Assembly: GCA_039619475.1 (NCBI GenBank)
Contig: CM077115.1
Span: forward strand, 301,135,756-301,199,755
Length of the DNA stretch: 64,000 nt
DNA from: Icerya purchasi
Taxonomy: Eukaryota > Arthropoda > Insecta > Hemiptera > Monophlebidae
Reading direction: 5' to 3'
The translations under genes and the position numbers were made by a program. The notes below the pieces were generated by a model, which saw only the letters and a list, made by a program, of their open reading frames with translations, had not been told where the DNA came from and ran no database searches. Shown here one piece after another: positions 44,258 through 55,280 of this stretch (its first letter is position 1; each line of letters begins with the position of its first letter).

Positions 44258-46072
44258 GTTATAAATATTAATATCAATTAATAACAATTTGGCATTAATA
44301 ACTGGCAAAGAAAAAAAAAAAAAAAAACGTAATTTCCCTTGCTCTTCTCAACTATTTAAGCAACCATTACGGAGAAATTCTTTAGCGTTTCTATCGTGCA
44401 GACAAAACTTATTTTAAAAAAAGCCAAATCCATTCCAACTTGACATACACTATGCAAATCGTTTAGAAACTTTTCAGTATTTACGTGGGAAGGATTTTCT
44501 CGTTATTTCATTATGTTTTTCTTTTTCGACAAAAACGATGAGTCGTCTAAAAATGCATTTTATGTGTAACACCAGAAATCCGATTAACACGGCAAAATTC
44601 CGTTAGATTTAATAATTCATTTCCGTTTCACTTACACTCATTTGCGAACAAAAGCCTATTTCTTCTTAGTATTAATTTTTCCATCGCCATTTTTCTTGGC
44701 GGCAATATTTAAAATTGTATTCTGGCTCGCAAGGTTGAATGCCAAAATGGGATAAAAGGCACAGTTGCTTTTAACTGGAACAAAATCAAATATTTACTAT
44801 GAACTCGTAGAAGCATTCATAATTTTATTCTTCAATTGCTCATTCCGAGAATCTTTAAATTTGTTAAAGGCTGGAGAGGAAGTATCAGAACTAGGCGAAG
44901 AGGAAGGAGGACTTAAACACAAGATTTTAGAAAACCTAATTTTGAAAAAACTTTTGGTCGATTTTGTAAAAAAATAATGTTTTTTTAAAGTTATATAAAG
45001 TGTACCACTCGAACTATCAAATGATTTCAGATGACCAACATTAAGTATGTGCCGTCTTTTCAATGAAAATCCCTAGTTTTCCGACTATAAAAAAAATTAA
45101 ATAAATTGTAAATACCGCATGAATAAAACAAACATCGAAAAACTTGACATTCCAGAGTTTTGATACGGTTTCAGTTCTTGGCTAATCGTGACGCATGACA
45201 GAAAGCAAGTTCCTTGTAAGAAGGGACAACGTTTAGTGTAATAACTACAGCACGAAGAAGCTCACCATTTCTACAATCCGAAATTTCCTTAAAAATCAAA
45301 AATTTAACGACTGCTTGGTAGTTTACGACTAGAGTTCTTCACAGCAGCTCTTTGAATTTCAACGATTGCATTAAAGAAATATTATTACACAACTAAAAGG
45401 GATACTGAAATCTTCAATTAATTACAAGTGAAAAATTTATAACATATATATTATATATATAACGTAATGTAATGAAAATAATTAAATTTAAATGTTAAAC
45501 GATATATTTCAGAAGAAATAGTGGGTACCATCGACATAAAATATTTCAATTTATTTGTTCACGTAATAATTATTTAATGGTCGCTTTGTTCATCTTTTAA
45601 TAAGTTAATAGAAATGGTCAAAATGTTTTACAGAAGAAATCCCCCATATTAAATAATAAGCAATTGATCTGCATCCAATTATTTATTATTTTTCTAAAGC
45701 ACTATTTATGGTTCTCTACATGAAAAGAAATTTTTACAAATTTATTTTTTAGTTTTGGATCTATGTTCAATAATTTTGGTTTTCACTACTGACTTTATAA
45801 CTAATATTGCTAATCAGGAATATTTTTCGATCAAGTGATTTTATTCCAACTAGCACAGGCGCCCGCATGATTTTTCTCTAGAGCGGGCAAGATCATTTTT
45901 CTAATATCGATTTAAACTTGAGTCTTCTTGAGCAATTTTTAAATAATATATTTTGAAATAATTTTACCTACACTAATGAACAAAAAAATATCAACGGTTC
46001 AATATTTAGACAATTATTTTTTATAATCACTGATTTTTGTCAGAGATTAAAATTAACAAGAAAAACTTTAAT
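44258..46072. other. AT-rich DNA, no feature supported
   Basis: A tract at about 44311-44327. A 70-codon plus-strand ORF (44765-44977) is Leu/Glu/Lys-rich and unrecognised. Confidence 0.4.
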
Positions 46073-46240
46073 TTGTTAAAAATTTATTAAAACACGTATT
46101 ACAGAAAAATTATAGTTAAAAATATTTAGTATTAATGCCATTATTATGCAGTACGTGACTTTGAAACATGTCGGCTTTATATTAATATTTTTAACTATAA
46201 TTTTTTCTGCAATACATGTTTTGATCAATTTTTAATAAAC
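46073..46240 (+). ncRNA. Fold-back with hammerhead-like core
   Basis: Arms 46096-46126 and 46184-46215 are almost perfect reverse complements (AGAAAAATTATAGTTAAAAA against TTTTTAACTATAATTTTTTCT), and pairing continues less perfectly to about 46073 and 46240. At the tip sits GCC ... GAAACATGTCGGC (46136-46175), the same core as behind the Penelope-like element at 20382-20420. Box ATTATTA replaces CUGANGA, so ribozyme activity is unlikely. No Penelope protein fragment was recognised next to it. Confidence 0.55.
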
Positions 46241-46559
46241 TGACAATACAGAAAATGGATATAAGCATTTTTAACCTAAACTTTAATTTTCTGCAGCACG
46301 TTTAAATATTAATTTTTTTTTAAAATACTTTCTCCCTTCCGATCTAAGTAAAAATAAACTGAAATATAATAAAATGTTTGTACTATCCGAAACGTTTATT
46401 AAAAAGAATATTTTTTAAAAATTCTAATACGTATGCTATCATCGGCAATATGGGGCACGCCTCGTATCACGTTCTCATCGTGTGCCCTGGTAATGCTTAT
46501 ATCTGCGAGCAGCTAAGAATACGGGAATCTTTCTACGAACTGTATATACCTCTCGTTAC

Positions 46560-48631
46560 AACCGAGCTAATGTCAGGAAGAATACAACGAAACAGGTCTT
46601 CTAAGAACTACCAGACAAAGGAACCTTTCAGGGATCCTACAAATCAATGTTGAAGGAATCAGTAAAGCTAAGGGTGAGTAATATCCAAAAACTAGCAGAA
46701 GAAACGGATGCAAACGTATTATTACTTCAAGAGACTCACACATCAGACCGGAAACAACTACGAACAAGAGCAAAAATATATGGTTTTACAATTGCTGCAA
46801 CAATAGGCGACCCTAAACATAGGGCATTGCAACCTTAGTTAAAAACAACATAAACTAGAGATACATCAGTGCAGAACATGAAGACTCAAGAGTATGTGTT
46901 GCAAAGATCCGGAACTTATTGACAATGTCATTAAACTATAGAGCAGACCTGCCGCTATAGCAGGGCACTTTAATAGCCCTCACACGACGTGGGGCTATCA
47001 AAAAGATAGTAATAATGGACATAAATTAGTCTCATGGATGGAATTAGAAAACCTCAACGTCCTATATGATGCTAAACAACCCGTAATATTCCATTCAGCA
47101 AGATAGAAAAGAAGTACGAATCGAGACCTCCGCTTTATCACCAAAGAAAATGACGGGCAACCAATTGACGCCACTAAAGAAGTACTTAACCAATTCACAA
47201 AAAGCCAACATAGACATGCATTAATACACGTGGACTTTACAGTTCCATCAACTAAACCCAAAGAAGAACCAAGACGGAATTTTAAGAAGGCAGGAAACAA
47301 TTCACCAAAACCGTAGATGATAGTATAAGATGGATCAAACTAGACATAAAAAACTATGGTAGAATTCAAGGGCTTGTAATTTATGCAAAGAAATGTGTAC
47401 CAAGAGGATTCAAGACAGAGTCTATTCCAGGATGGAACACAAAGTGTAAACAGCTGCACAGGGAATACCAGCAGACAGAAAACGAAGACAAAGCCAATGA
47501 ACTCCTTAAGACTTTAGACCAAGAAAGTAGAGACAAATTGTCAACATTAATGGAAGAGCTGGATTTCAAGAAACTAGTCACAAGACGTGGTATTTGCTAA
47601 GAAAGCTACCTGGAGTTAAGTATACAGAAAGGAAAGATATTACAGTGAACCCGAATGCAGTTTCTAAAAAAATGGTCCAAACATCAAAAAGCAGCGATAC
47701 TAACAAACTATTCAGTAGGTCAGAACTAGACTCAATAAATTACAGAAGGACGCCCAACAAGAATCGCCTTATGTTAGCCCGGTTAGTGCTCAAGAAATCT
47801 CAGTAGCTATCAAAAAGATAAAAATACAGAAGGCTGAGGGAACAGACAAGATATTCCTAGAGCTTGTAAAGCACTTTGGGAATAATACTTACTATTAATT
47901 GGCTCGACAAACTCTTCACGGAGATCATTGACAAAGGCAGACTGCCATCACTAAGACCCCAAAAGTGATAGCGATCCCAAAGCTAGGAAAAGATCATACT
48001 CTAACTGCGAATTACAGACCGATATCAGTGCCGAGTGTAATCTATAAACTCCTAAAAAGAATCCTATACAATCGAATGTGCATGAAACTATCAATAAGAA
48101 AATACCCATTGAACAAGCGGGGTTCAGAGCCTCAACGAAATCACATCCTACATAAGCTAGCTGGGACCACATGGGGAGCAAGCACAGTGGTACTTAAAAC
48201 ATCAGCTATGTCCCTAGCTTAATCCGTAGCAGAATATGCAGCCTCTGCCTGGATTAATAGCGCACATATGAAGAAAGTGGACGTAGAACTAAACACAACT
48301 ACGAGGATAATCTTGGGAACAATAAAGTCTACCCCAACGGAATGGCTTCTAGTAATATATAATATCCTTCCACCACACATAAGAAAAGAAGAAACCACAA
48401 AAAATGAACGGTTAAAGTATCTAACAACAGCTTATTTGCCTATAAATCAAGATACAAACGCATTCAAGCGCTTAAATCCAGGAAACCAGCTTTTGAAACA
48501 GCTAAGGAGCTTATTGAAAAATTTATCGCAGCTGCAGACAAGTGGCCCAAACTATGGACCGAAAAAGATATATATTACCATAAATTGATCTCTAATCCAA
48601 ACAACAGACCCTCGGGATTCGATTTACTAAG
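46560..48631 (+). mobile_element. LINE E, part 1: endonuclease and RT remnants
   Basis: Traces in order: LQINVEGISKAKGE and NVLLLQETHTSDRKQLRTRA (APE endonuclease N-terminus), AGHFNSPHTTWGYQKDSNNG (GDFN with Asp changed to His), a linker, IAIPKLGKDHTLTANYRPIS and SVIYKLLKRILYNR (RT fingers). After a jump near 48145 come LAGTTWGASTVVLKTSA, EYAASAWINSAHMKKVDVEL and ILPPHIRKEE (RT C-terminal region). The palm motifs are deleted. Stops and shifts are frequent. Part 2 lies at 49267-49500 beyond an inserted LINE B. Confidence 0.8.
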
Positions 48632-48649
48632 AACATAATGGCTAAAACT
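48632..48649 (+). repeat. Target-site duplication, left copy
   Basis: AACATAATGGCTAAAACT, matched at 49249-49266 with one difference. It brackets the LINE B inserted in LINE E. Confidence 0.9.
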
Positions 48650-49248
48650 CACATTCTTATGGGTCCCTGGTCATGTTGGGGCTCCCGGCAATGAGCGGGT
48701 TGACTTGGCTGCTAAGGCAACTCTATCTAGCCTGATGCCGTTTAACGCTGTACTGCCTCGATTGGGTCATCAGTCTTTTTGATGAACTTTGCTGAAGAGT
48801 GGAGCAAACTATGGTCAGAACAAACGATCTGGCTCAGGTCCATAAAGTCGGACACCGACCCATGGTGGCCGCCGTTCCCCGTCTCACATAGGGATTTCTC
48901 GATCCTATCGAGACTGCGTCTGAGACACACTGCACTGTCACACAATTACGTGTCTTTGAAGGAGCTCTCCCTCCGTTCACTTGTCCTCTGTGCGGGTTCA
49001 TTGCCTCGCTAACCGTAGAGCATCTGCTGAAATGGTGCCGGCATACTTCCCGTACTTCTAGTCACACCTCACCCCACCGTCTGTTGTCAAATTACCCGGA
49101 TTGTGTTCGAGCAGTGTTGAATTTTGCAGCATCGAACAGACTGCACCGCCTTATATAATTTCCAGTGAGTCTAGGTGCCGTAATATCCCAGGTAGTTACA
49201 CACGGCGCCTAGATTTATATTTGTAAATTTATTTTAAAAAAAAAACAA
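48650..49248 (+). mobile_element. LINE B copy 3, 5'-truncated insertion inside LINE E
   Basis: Begins within RNase H (LTFLWVPGHVGAPGNERVDL) and runs to a frameshift at a T run near 48775. It continues with EEWSKLWSEQTIWLRSIKSD, PWWPPFPVSHRDFSILSRLR and HTALSHNY, homologous to the C-terminus of LINE B copies 1 and 2. After another shift a zinc-finger trace (VEHLLKWC) follows. The 3' end holds the LINE B hairpin and a short poly(A) (49236-49245). It is flanked by an 18-bp target-site duplication. Confidence 0.86.
49171..49212 (+). other. Conserved 3'-UTR hairpin of LINE B (copy 3)
   Basis: CUAGGUGCCGU pairs with ACGGCGCCUAG (11 bp, one U.G) around a 20-nt loop AAUAUCCCAGGUAGUUACAC. The wobble sits at the same stem position as in copy 1. 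Confidence 0.8.
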
Positions 49249-49266
49249 AACATAATGGGTAAAACT
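49249..49266 (+). repeat. Target-site duplication, right copy
   Basis: AACATAATGGGTAAAACT, one mismatch to 48632-48649, starting at the end of the LINE B poly(A). Confidence 0.9.
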
Positions 49267-49500
49267 GAACCGGTTGAAGATCTAATGTGGAAGAAATAAT
49301 TACATGCTGAAAATATGGTGACTTAAAGACAGCAGCAACTGCGACTGTGGAGTAGCTTACCAAACAATAGATCATATTCTGGATGAGTGTCCAACGTGGG
49401 CGTTAGCTGGTGGATGGCAGGAAGTCAGAGACTTTTCTAATGCGGCCGAGGAATGGATAAGAAACCTGGATATAGAATTGTAACAAAATAGCTCGGAGAC
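49267..49500 (+). mobile_element. LINE E, part 2: C-terminal zinc motif
   Basis: The plus strand reads LKDSSNCDCGVAYQTIDHIL then DECPTWALAGGWQEVRDFS and ends WIRNLDIEL before a stop near 49484. The C-x-C ... H ... C pattern is the usual C-terminal end of Jockey/I-type LINE pol, completing the element interrupted at 48631. Confidence 0.75.
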
Positions 49501-50503
49501 GTACGCTTAAATAAACAAAATCGGCAATATTTCATTCATCGATTTAAAAAACTTATTAACCTAATAATATCCGAAATAATAATATACATCATTTTATCAA
49601 TATGGTTTGGAAAAAAGAATTTACCTTGGTAAATATAAACACAGAAAAATCATTCTTAAACTAATTTCTCTTAGTTTCAATGTGTAAGTAAATTTTATAT
49701 TTCCACATTATTAGTCAAGCCCAATTAAAGTCCAAAATAATTTTGTGTGAAATCGTTTTACTTCATCTAAGGATAACGCAGTCGAGCCTCATAAAAGCTA
49801 ATTTCCTCTATTTAAAGTAAACTGAAAAAATTTGTCCCATAACTCTAACAATATTTAGAATCATTTGGCCGGAACTTCTTAACCCATGATATCATTTTTA
49901 GTTATTTATAGTTATAACCACCGTTTCTCTGTATTCTACTAATTATTATAGTTCATTAAAAATTAGTTTCAAATAAATGTGATTTTCGTAAAATGGTTTT
50001 TATTAACACAGCTAAATAGGGGAACCTGAAAAAACTCAACTAAATTTGAGCTTTTAGTCATAGTGATAAAATATGAAGATGTATATACGATATACGTATA
50101 CAAAATATGTATGAAATTAGAAGGACACGCTGAAATACAAATGGTGCTAACGTAAAACTGTAATTGTATAAATTTTGTTTAAAATTTTATTTTAAAAAAT
50201 AATAAAAATAATATTACTGTCTCTTTAAATAATGTTACAAACATTTTTATGGGTATGCCACCAGTAAAATCTTTTCGAAAATATATTATTTCGTTAACTG
50301 ACATAAGTTTTAAAAATTAAACACCGTTTGCTTTTGAATTTAAATTTTAAAAAATAAAAAACTTATTACATGATAATTTTATTAAATGTTATACAAAATG
50401 TAACTAGTAAACTAAAACCTAATATAATTTGTTCTATTCGTCAGGAAATCGGTTCATTGAAAATTCTCTACCGAAGTTAGAAAAAAAATATATACATATA
50501 AAC
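49501..50503. other. AT-rich DNA, no feature supported
   Basis: No ORF, repeat end or RNA gene recognised. Confidence 0.45.
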
Positions 50504-51235
50504 AGCGCGGTAACTTAGCGGTTAAGGCGCTTGTCTACTAAATCAGAGGTGTTATCGGTTATCGAGACTTGTCTCGTTCCAGATCCGAATCGCTCCCAGG
50601 TATATATCCAATCTGAAATTGAATTGGTTATAACAGAGAAATCTGGGAAAGTAAAGGCAGATAATCCAAAAGTAGACAGGAACTGGCCCTCCTACTAAAG
50701 TACCCATTTCTGGTGTTCGACCAACTCATACACTGGCAGTTCAGTTTGCAAGGACTCAGCAATACGCATGTTCACCTCTACGCTCCTTATTTACACTGCA
50801 CAACAAACTAGAGAAGGAGCATTAGGAACTAGACATATTTGATAGTTGTTCGGGCAAATTTTTAAAAATTGTCAGGAGTTTGACAACGTAAGGCTGCTGT
50901 CGTTGAGAATATTGATATGTATGTGGGTGATTGTTTTTCATCTGTGGGTTTAATTGTACTTGAATGTGTGTGTTTTGCGTGAGCATATGAAGGTGTGTGG
51001 ATATATATATATATATATATGCCGTTTGGCATTTCTTGTATTTACGTACTTTATTTTCTTTTTATAATATTGTGCTGTGCAGTAATTGGCGTAAGCTGTT
51101 GCACTAGCAAATTGTGTAATGAATAAATAAATAAATAAATAATAATTAGTGTCGTTGGGCTTAGTTCATTATGAAAAGCTTAATTCTACAATTCCCGACG
51201 TCCTGCTGAAGGTATAGGACTCACTTTACTTTACT
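50504..51235 (+). mobile_element. SINE1 copy interrupted by a 444-bp insertion
   Basis: The head GCGCGGTAACTTAGCGGTTA (A box) and a B box broken by two extra bases (GGTTATCGAGACTTG) are followed by GAAATTGAATTGGTTATAAC and GACAGGAACTGGCCCTC (to 50700). The family then resumes at 51145 with TTAGTGTCGTTGGGCTTAGT and the tail GACTCACTTTACTTT. The foreign DNA 50701-51144 ends in (AATA)n. Confidence 0.85.
50701..51144 (+). mobile_element. Unknown insertion with (AATA)n tail inside SINE1
   Basis: A 444-bp segment splitting SINE1. Its right end is AATGAATAAATAAATAAATA, like LINEs or SINEs ending in short tandem repeats. It includes a TA run (51001-51020) and GT-rich sequence near 50910-51000. No protein is encoded and no duplication of the SINE target was found. 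Confidence 0.6.
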
Positions 51236-51510
51236 TTTATATAGTAGTTTAACTTTTCCAGCCTCGCTAGAGTCAAGCCCCCTTGACCAGCAATCTTTTT
51301 TCTTCCAAAATTCTTTTTAAAAAATCGCATTTTCAATTGACTACATGACCCTTCCTTATTTTTTATTATTAAAAAATCGTAACAATTGTACACATTCAAC
51401 CTGTGTTATCTTATATAAAATAATGAGACGTAATCATGGGACAAAAACCGTAGTAACCCTGGACTAAGAATGACATAGTCGTTAATATGTACGTATGTAT
51501 GTGTATGTAT
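51236..51510. other. No feature supported
   Basis: AT-rich flank between the SINE and the hAT remnant. Confidence 0.4.
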
Positions 51511-51518
51511 ATATTTAA

Positions 51519-52258
51519 CAGGCCCGCCACATAAACTTGGGAGGCCCGGGGCAAAAATATGATGGAGCTCTCTTAAAATTTAAAAAAATATTAAATATTT
51601 AACCCACTAACCCAGTACTTTTGCAAATGAATAAATAATAATATTAATGAAAAAAATTAAAAAATAAAGTACTCCCATCAATCCTGGTTTGGAGTTACTC
51701 CATTGCTGGACTGTTTTGTTTTCCGTGCTAGTTATTTCATTCAGTTGATTCAAAATCGAGTACATCTAAGTTTGTTATGGAAGGTAGCGGTTATAACGAT
51801 AATTGGAGAAAATTGTGCGAAAAAGTTCCAAGCCACGAAAGTAACTCCCAGCAGCACACTAATAATTATCTTTCGTAGAAAGATCGAAAAAATAATCTTG
51901 TAACTGCATCAGAGATATAAAGCTCTTGAACACCATATTAATCGGGAGAAAAAGGAAAATTGTGAAAAAATTTTACGTAGCTTGATTGATGTTACACTAT
52001 TCTTAGCTGAGAATAATTTACCGTTTCGAGGCACAAAATGTACTGCTGAACACGAAAATTGCACTTTATCAACGGTGAAGTTTATCAGTAAATATGATTC
52101 TAATTTAAAAATTCACTTGGATTCTGCGTCAGAAAGTGGTTTCTAACTGAAAACGTAGGGATAAGGTTATTTTAACTTTTTAGATTTTTAGGAGGGCCCC
52201 TTTTCATGTGGGGCTCGGGGCAATTTGTCCCAGTTGTTCCACCGTTGTGACGGGCCTG
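51519..52258 (+). mobile_element. hAT-type DNA transposon, internally deleted
   Basis: Ends are inverted: CAGGCCCGCCAC (51519-51530) and, reverse-complemented, CAGGCCCGTCAC (52247-52258). Flanks ATATTTAA and ATATCAAA agree at six of eight positions, like the 8-bp target duplications of hAT elements. Inside, frames read GYNDNWRKLCEKVPSHESNS (TTF-type zinc-finger region) and then, from 51907 to a stop at 52144, REKKENCEKILRSLIDVTLF, LAENNLPFRG and LSTVKFISKYDSNLKIHL. This is the N-terminal part of a DUF4371/ZMYM1-like hAT transposase. The catalytic RNase H-like core and the C-terminal hATC dimerisation domain are missing, so it could move only with help from another copy. Confidence 0.85.
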
Positions 52259-52482
52259 ATATCAAATATATGTATGCAATGGCATACATTTGTTTTGCTA
52301 CAATTCTAAGTTATTCATTTTCGCTCGAGTCATATGATTTCGCCTATCTGTTAAAAGTTGCTTTTTTAAAACCCATGTATTAATTTCGCTTGAAATTTAA
52401 AAAAATTTTACACACCTCTTATAACAAACGTCTACATACTAAAAATAAAATTTATTATACGAAATTATTGCTTTTTTTGTTG

Positions 52483-52530
52483 TTTTTTTTTTTTATGGAC
52501 TCGCCAACTGGAGACCTTCGCCCGCAAACG
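52483..52530 (-). mobile_element. LINE A/SINE2-type 3' tail
   Basis: Sense strand: CGGGCGAAGGTCTCCAGTTG, GCGAGTCCAT and poly(A). It parallels the LINE A tail GGGTAAAGGTCC ... GACGAGCCCA. What lies upstream (higher coordinates) is unrecognised. Confidence 0.5.
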
Positions 52531-52986
52531 ATACTTAACTCGATCGGAAATTGTTAAACTTTAGTAGTTCACAAAAACTGGTGATAAAAAAAATAAATGG
52601 CAAAATCTGTATATCTAATATAATTAGCATGTGCGAGTAAGCAATTATCATAAAACTATCTTTTTTACCTTATCGGGTAGCTACTGTTGGGTACTTCTCC
52701 CTTCATGCTAAATATTTCCCTGTTAAGAATATTGCTAAATGGCCTAGATGGCCAGTTTGTTGTAATACAATAACAATTTATAAAAAAAAAAAAAATTAAT
52801 AGCTGCGGTCAGAATAATAAAGATAAATAGGTACATCATTCAATGCAAAATGTACAGTTTGAAAATTCCGTATAAATTAAAACTATAATTTTTTTTTTGT
52901 TTAAATCGTTAATCAGTTTTTGGCTGTCTCTTAAGTTTCCGTGATAATTTTTAAATTGAAATATATGTTGCTCTAAAGGTTATATT
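52531..52986. other. No feature supported
   Basis: AT-rich, with A and T tracts near 52782 and 52890. Confidence 0.4.
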
Positions 52987-53043
52987 TTTTTTATTATTAG
53001 TTATTTTTGGGCTCACTAGGTACTAACCTAGCCCAAGAGGAAT
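52987..53043 (-). mobile_element. Possible LINE A-like 3' tail
   Basis: Sense strand TTGGGCTAGGTTAGTACC, TAGTGAGCCCAAAAATAA. The flanking TTGGGC / GCCCAA pair resembles other LINE A ends, but the loop sequence differs. Confidence 0.35.
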
Positions 53044-53617
53044 TTATCGATAATTTTCAATGTGCAACAGCTCTGCATTCAAACCAGGTACTGCCTATCG
53101 AACTAAGCTCTGTGAGAAAATCCTAATGAAGTGTAATTGTAAAAATCATATTCAATTCGAGGGATTACTGCTCTCATTTGACTTATTACACACGTGCACG
53201 TATATGTATGAAGATATCTCCAGTTTAACATTATAACCGATTATAGAAATATGCGGTTTATAATCGAACGAATAACGTTTTTCAATAACGCAATCGCACA
53301 AAAATTAAAACTTACTTAATTTTAAAGATTACACAAGCAAATAGTTTGTTCTACACGTATAAACGGATCTACTGTATTACCGGGTTTTATTTTAATTCTC
53401 TCGTAAATTTAATTCGCAAACAATCGCTACCTTTGTGTACTTTTCTACAGCCCCTGTATGTGTTACCTTCCAGTTCGGTCGTCATCGATTAATTCAAGTA
53501 CATTTTCTTTTCTTCCGTAACTCGATACGTAGTCTTTTCAATAATGCATAACACTTCTGGAAATTATATCGAAATTCTGGTGATTTTTTTGGTGTGTTTC
53601 GGTTGACACATACACGC
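53044..53617. other. No feature supported
   Basis: No ORF or repeat end recognised. Confidence 0.4.
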
Positions 53618-53654
53618 ATATATCTATCTATCTATATATATATATACATATATC

Positions 53655-53680
<26 letters not shown>
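53618..53680. repeat. TA/TATC microsatellite, left flank of repeat copy 3
   Basis: Alternating TA with TATC units, ending directly at the left end of the interspersed repeat. Confidence 0.9.
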
Positions 53681-53685
<5 letters not shown>

Positions 53686-53958
53686 TACAACGTAATTCTT
53701 AAGCTACCCACCATTAGAAAAAATTCCCCAATCTTTTTATGTAACGAAAAATGTCCCAAAAAAGGGTCCCAATGTTATGTAACGTTTGTTATATTTTATA
53801 GGATTTTTGTGATTATGTTATTATATTCATATAGACCGATTTAGAATTACATTGTAAATTTTGATCATTTTATACAAAGTATAGAAGAAAAAGAGACAAA
53901 AATATAAGCAAGAGGAGTCAAGGGGCACAGCCCCTTGCGAGGACAAAATGGCCGAGTT
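53681..53958 (+). repeat. (TA)n-embedded interspersed repeat, copy 3
   Basis: Shares the left end (TTAATTACAACGTAATTCTT) and right end (hairpin CAAGGGGC-ACA-GCCCCTTG at 53919-53937, GGCCGAGTTTATATA) with copies 1 and 2. The tandem AATGTCCCA block is shortened. Non-coding. Confidence 0.8.
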
Positions 53959-54067
53959 TATATATATATATAGATAGATATATATATAGATATAGATATA
54001 GATATATATATATAGATATAGATATAGATATATATATAGATATAGATATAGATATAGATATAGATAA
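53959..54067. repeat. (TA)n/(GATATA)n microsatellite, right flank of copy 3
   Basis: Compound TA and GATATA repeats of about 110 bp starting directly after the interspersed repeat. Confidence 0.93.
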
Positions 54068-54079
54068 ATATGTACGTAT

Positions 54080-55280
54080 ATGCGTATTTAGGCGGGGAAT
54101 TTTAAAACAAATTGTTTCAGCAACAGCAATGGACAGATTTTCGGGGAATAATGGTATAATAACGGAGAACGGAGGTAATAAACACAGTGATTTGCGCACG
54201 CGTAATAGAAATCATTATTTAAATGCGGGCACATTTCGGTACATTGTGTAACGTATTAATAACGGGCGAAGACAGGATGGCAATTTCTGCATAGTTGCGT
54301 GTCTATGGTGAGAATAGGTTATTAGCGCGGGCTTTGTTCAAGAAATAGAATCACTAATGAATTTATATAAAAGGTTGGTGGACGCTGGCGGCGCAAGTCA
54401 GACATGTCGCCGGCAAAAGTAAACAAGTAGGCTGCAACGAGCGCGGTAAAGAGAAGAGGTGTAATTTAGTAATGGAAGCATGGGATGTAGCAAACTAATA
54501 AATAACCGTCTCGAGATAATCGTCGTTGGAAGGCAAATGGAGATTGCAGTCGAACCGGTGTGTGACATTATTAGTGCCCGGGGACGAACCGCAAATTATT
54601 CAGATAACACGGCTAAACATCGCACTAGAATTGACTCTGAAGACGCCTTAGCCGGTAGCCGGACTCCTCGAATAACCGAATCAAAAATGGAAGGACCGCC
54701 GCACTTCGAAATAGATGTTCACGCGACTCGGTGCATTGTTCATTATCATCCCCTAGGTGCGATAGGCAGCCGCCGCGTGCACCACTACCGTCTTGCGCCT
54801 TATCATCCTCTCCACGTCCCGGTGTCGCTGTTAACAGCTTATCAGCTGCTCCTCCATGTTCGGCACTCGCTCGTGCCAGCCTCGCAGGACCCAGTATGTG
54901 TTTCCACACTCATCAGCGTCAGCCGAATAATTTTTCATCATCATTATTGCATATAAACGCACGCGCACGTATATGTTTATGTAGGAGGCGAGAAAACAAA
55001 TACCAGTTTTAGCGGAAAATACAGAGGTGATAAGCCGCGTTTGCAGGTCGTAAACCGCAACGGTACCCTTTGGACCCTTTCATCGTTCGCCCACGCGAAA
55101 TAATCCGCTCTCTTCCCATTTCATCCTCATCAGCTTGCCTGTTTCAGAGAACCGGTGTTACAATATCCGTCGGGAGTTGTACAGTGAAAGCATTTTAGTA
55201 ATTCTTCTTTCTTCGAACAGGAAGCAGCAGCGACCACCTCGATGCAGGAGATGACGCGATTTCACTTATTTCCCCGAAGT
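54080..55280. other. CpG-rich unique region
   Basis: CG dinucleotides are frequent compared with the AT-rich neighbours. A 158-codon plus ORF (54480-54956) and overlapping frames on both strands are open but have no known domains and look compositional. No transposon termini. Confidence 0.4.

Noticed and set aside
54480..54956. 158-codon plus-strand ORF as a host gene
   Set aside because: No known domain, overlapping open frames on the other strand, and CpG-rich composition that lowers stop frequency.
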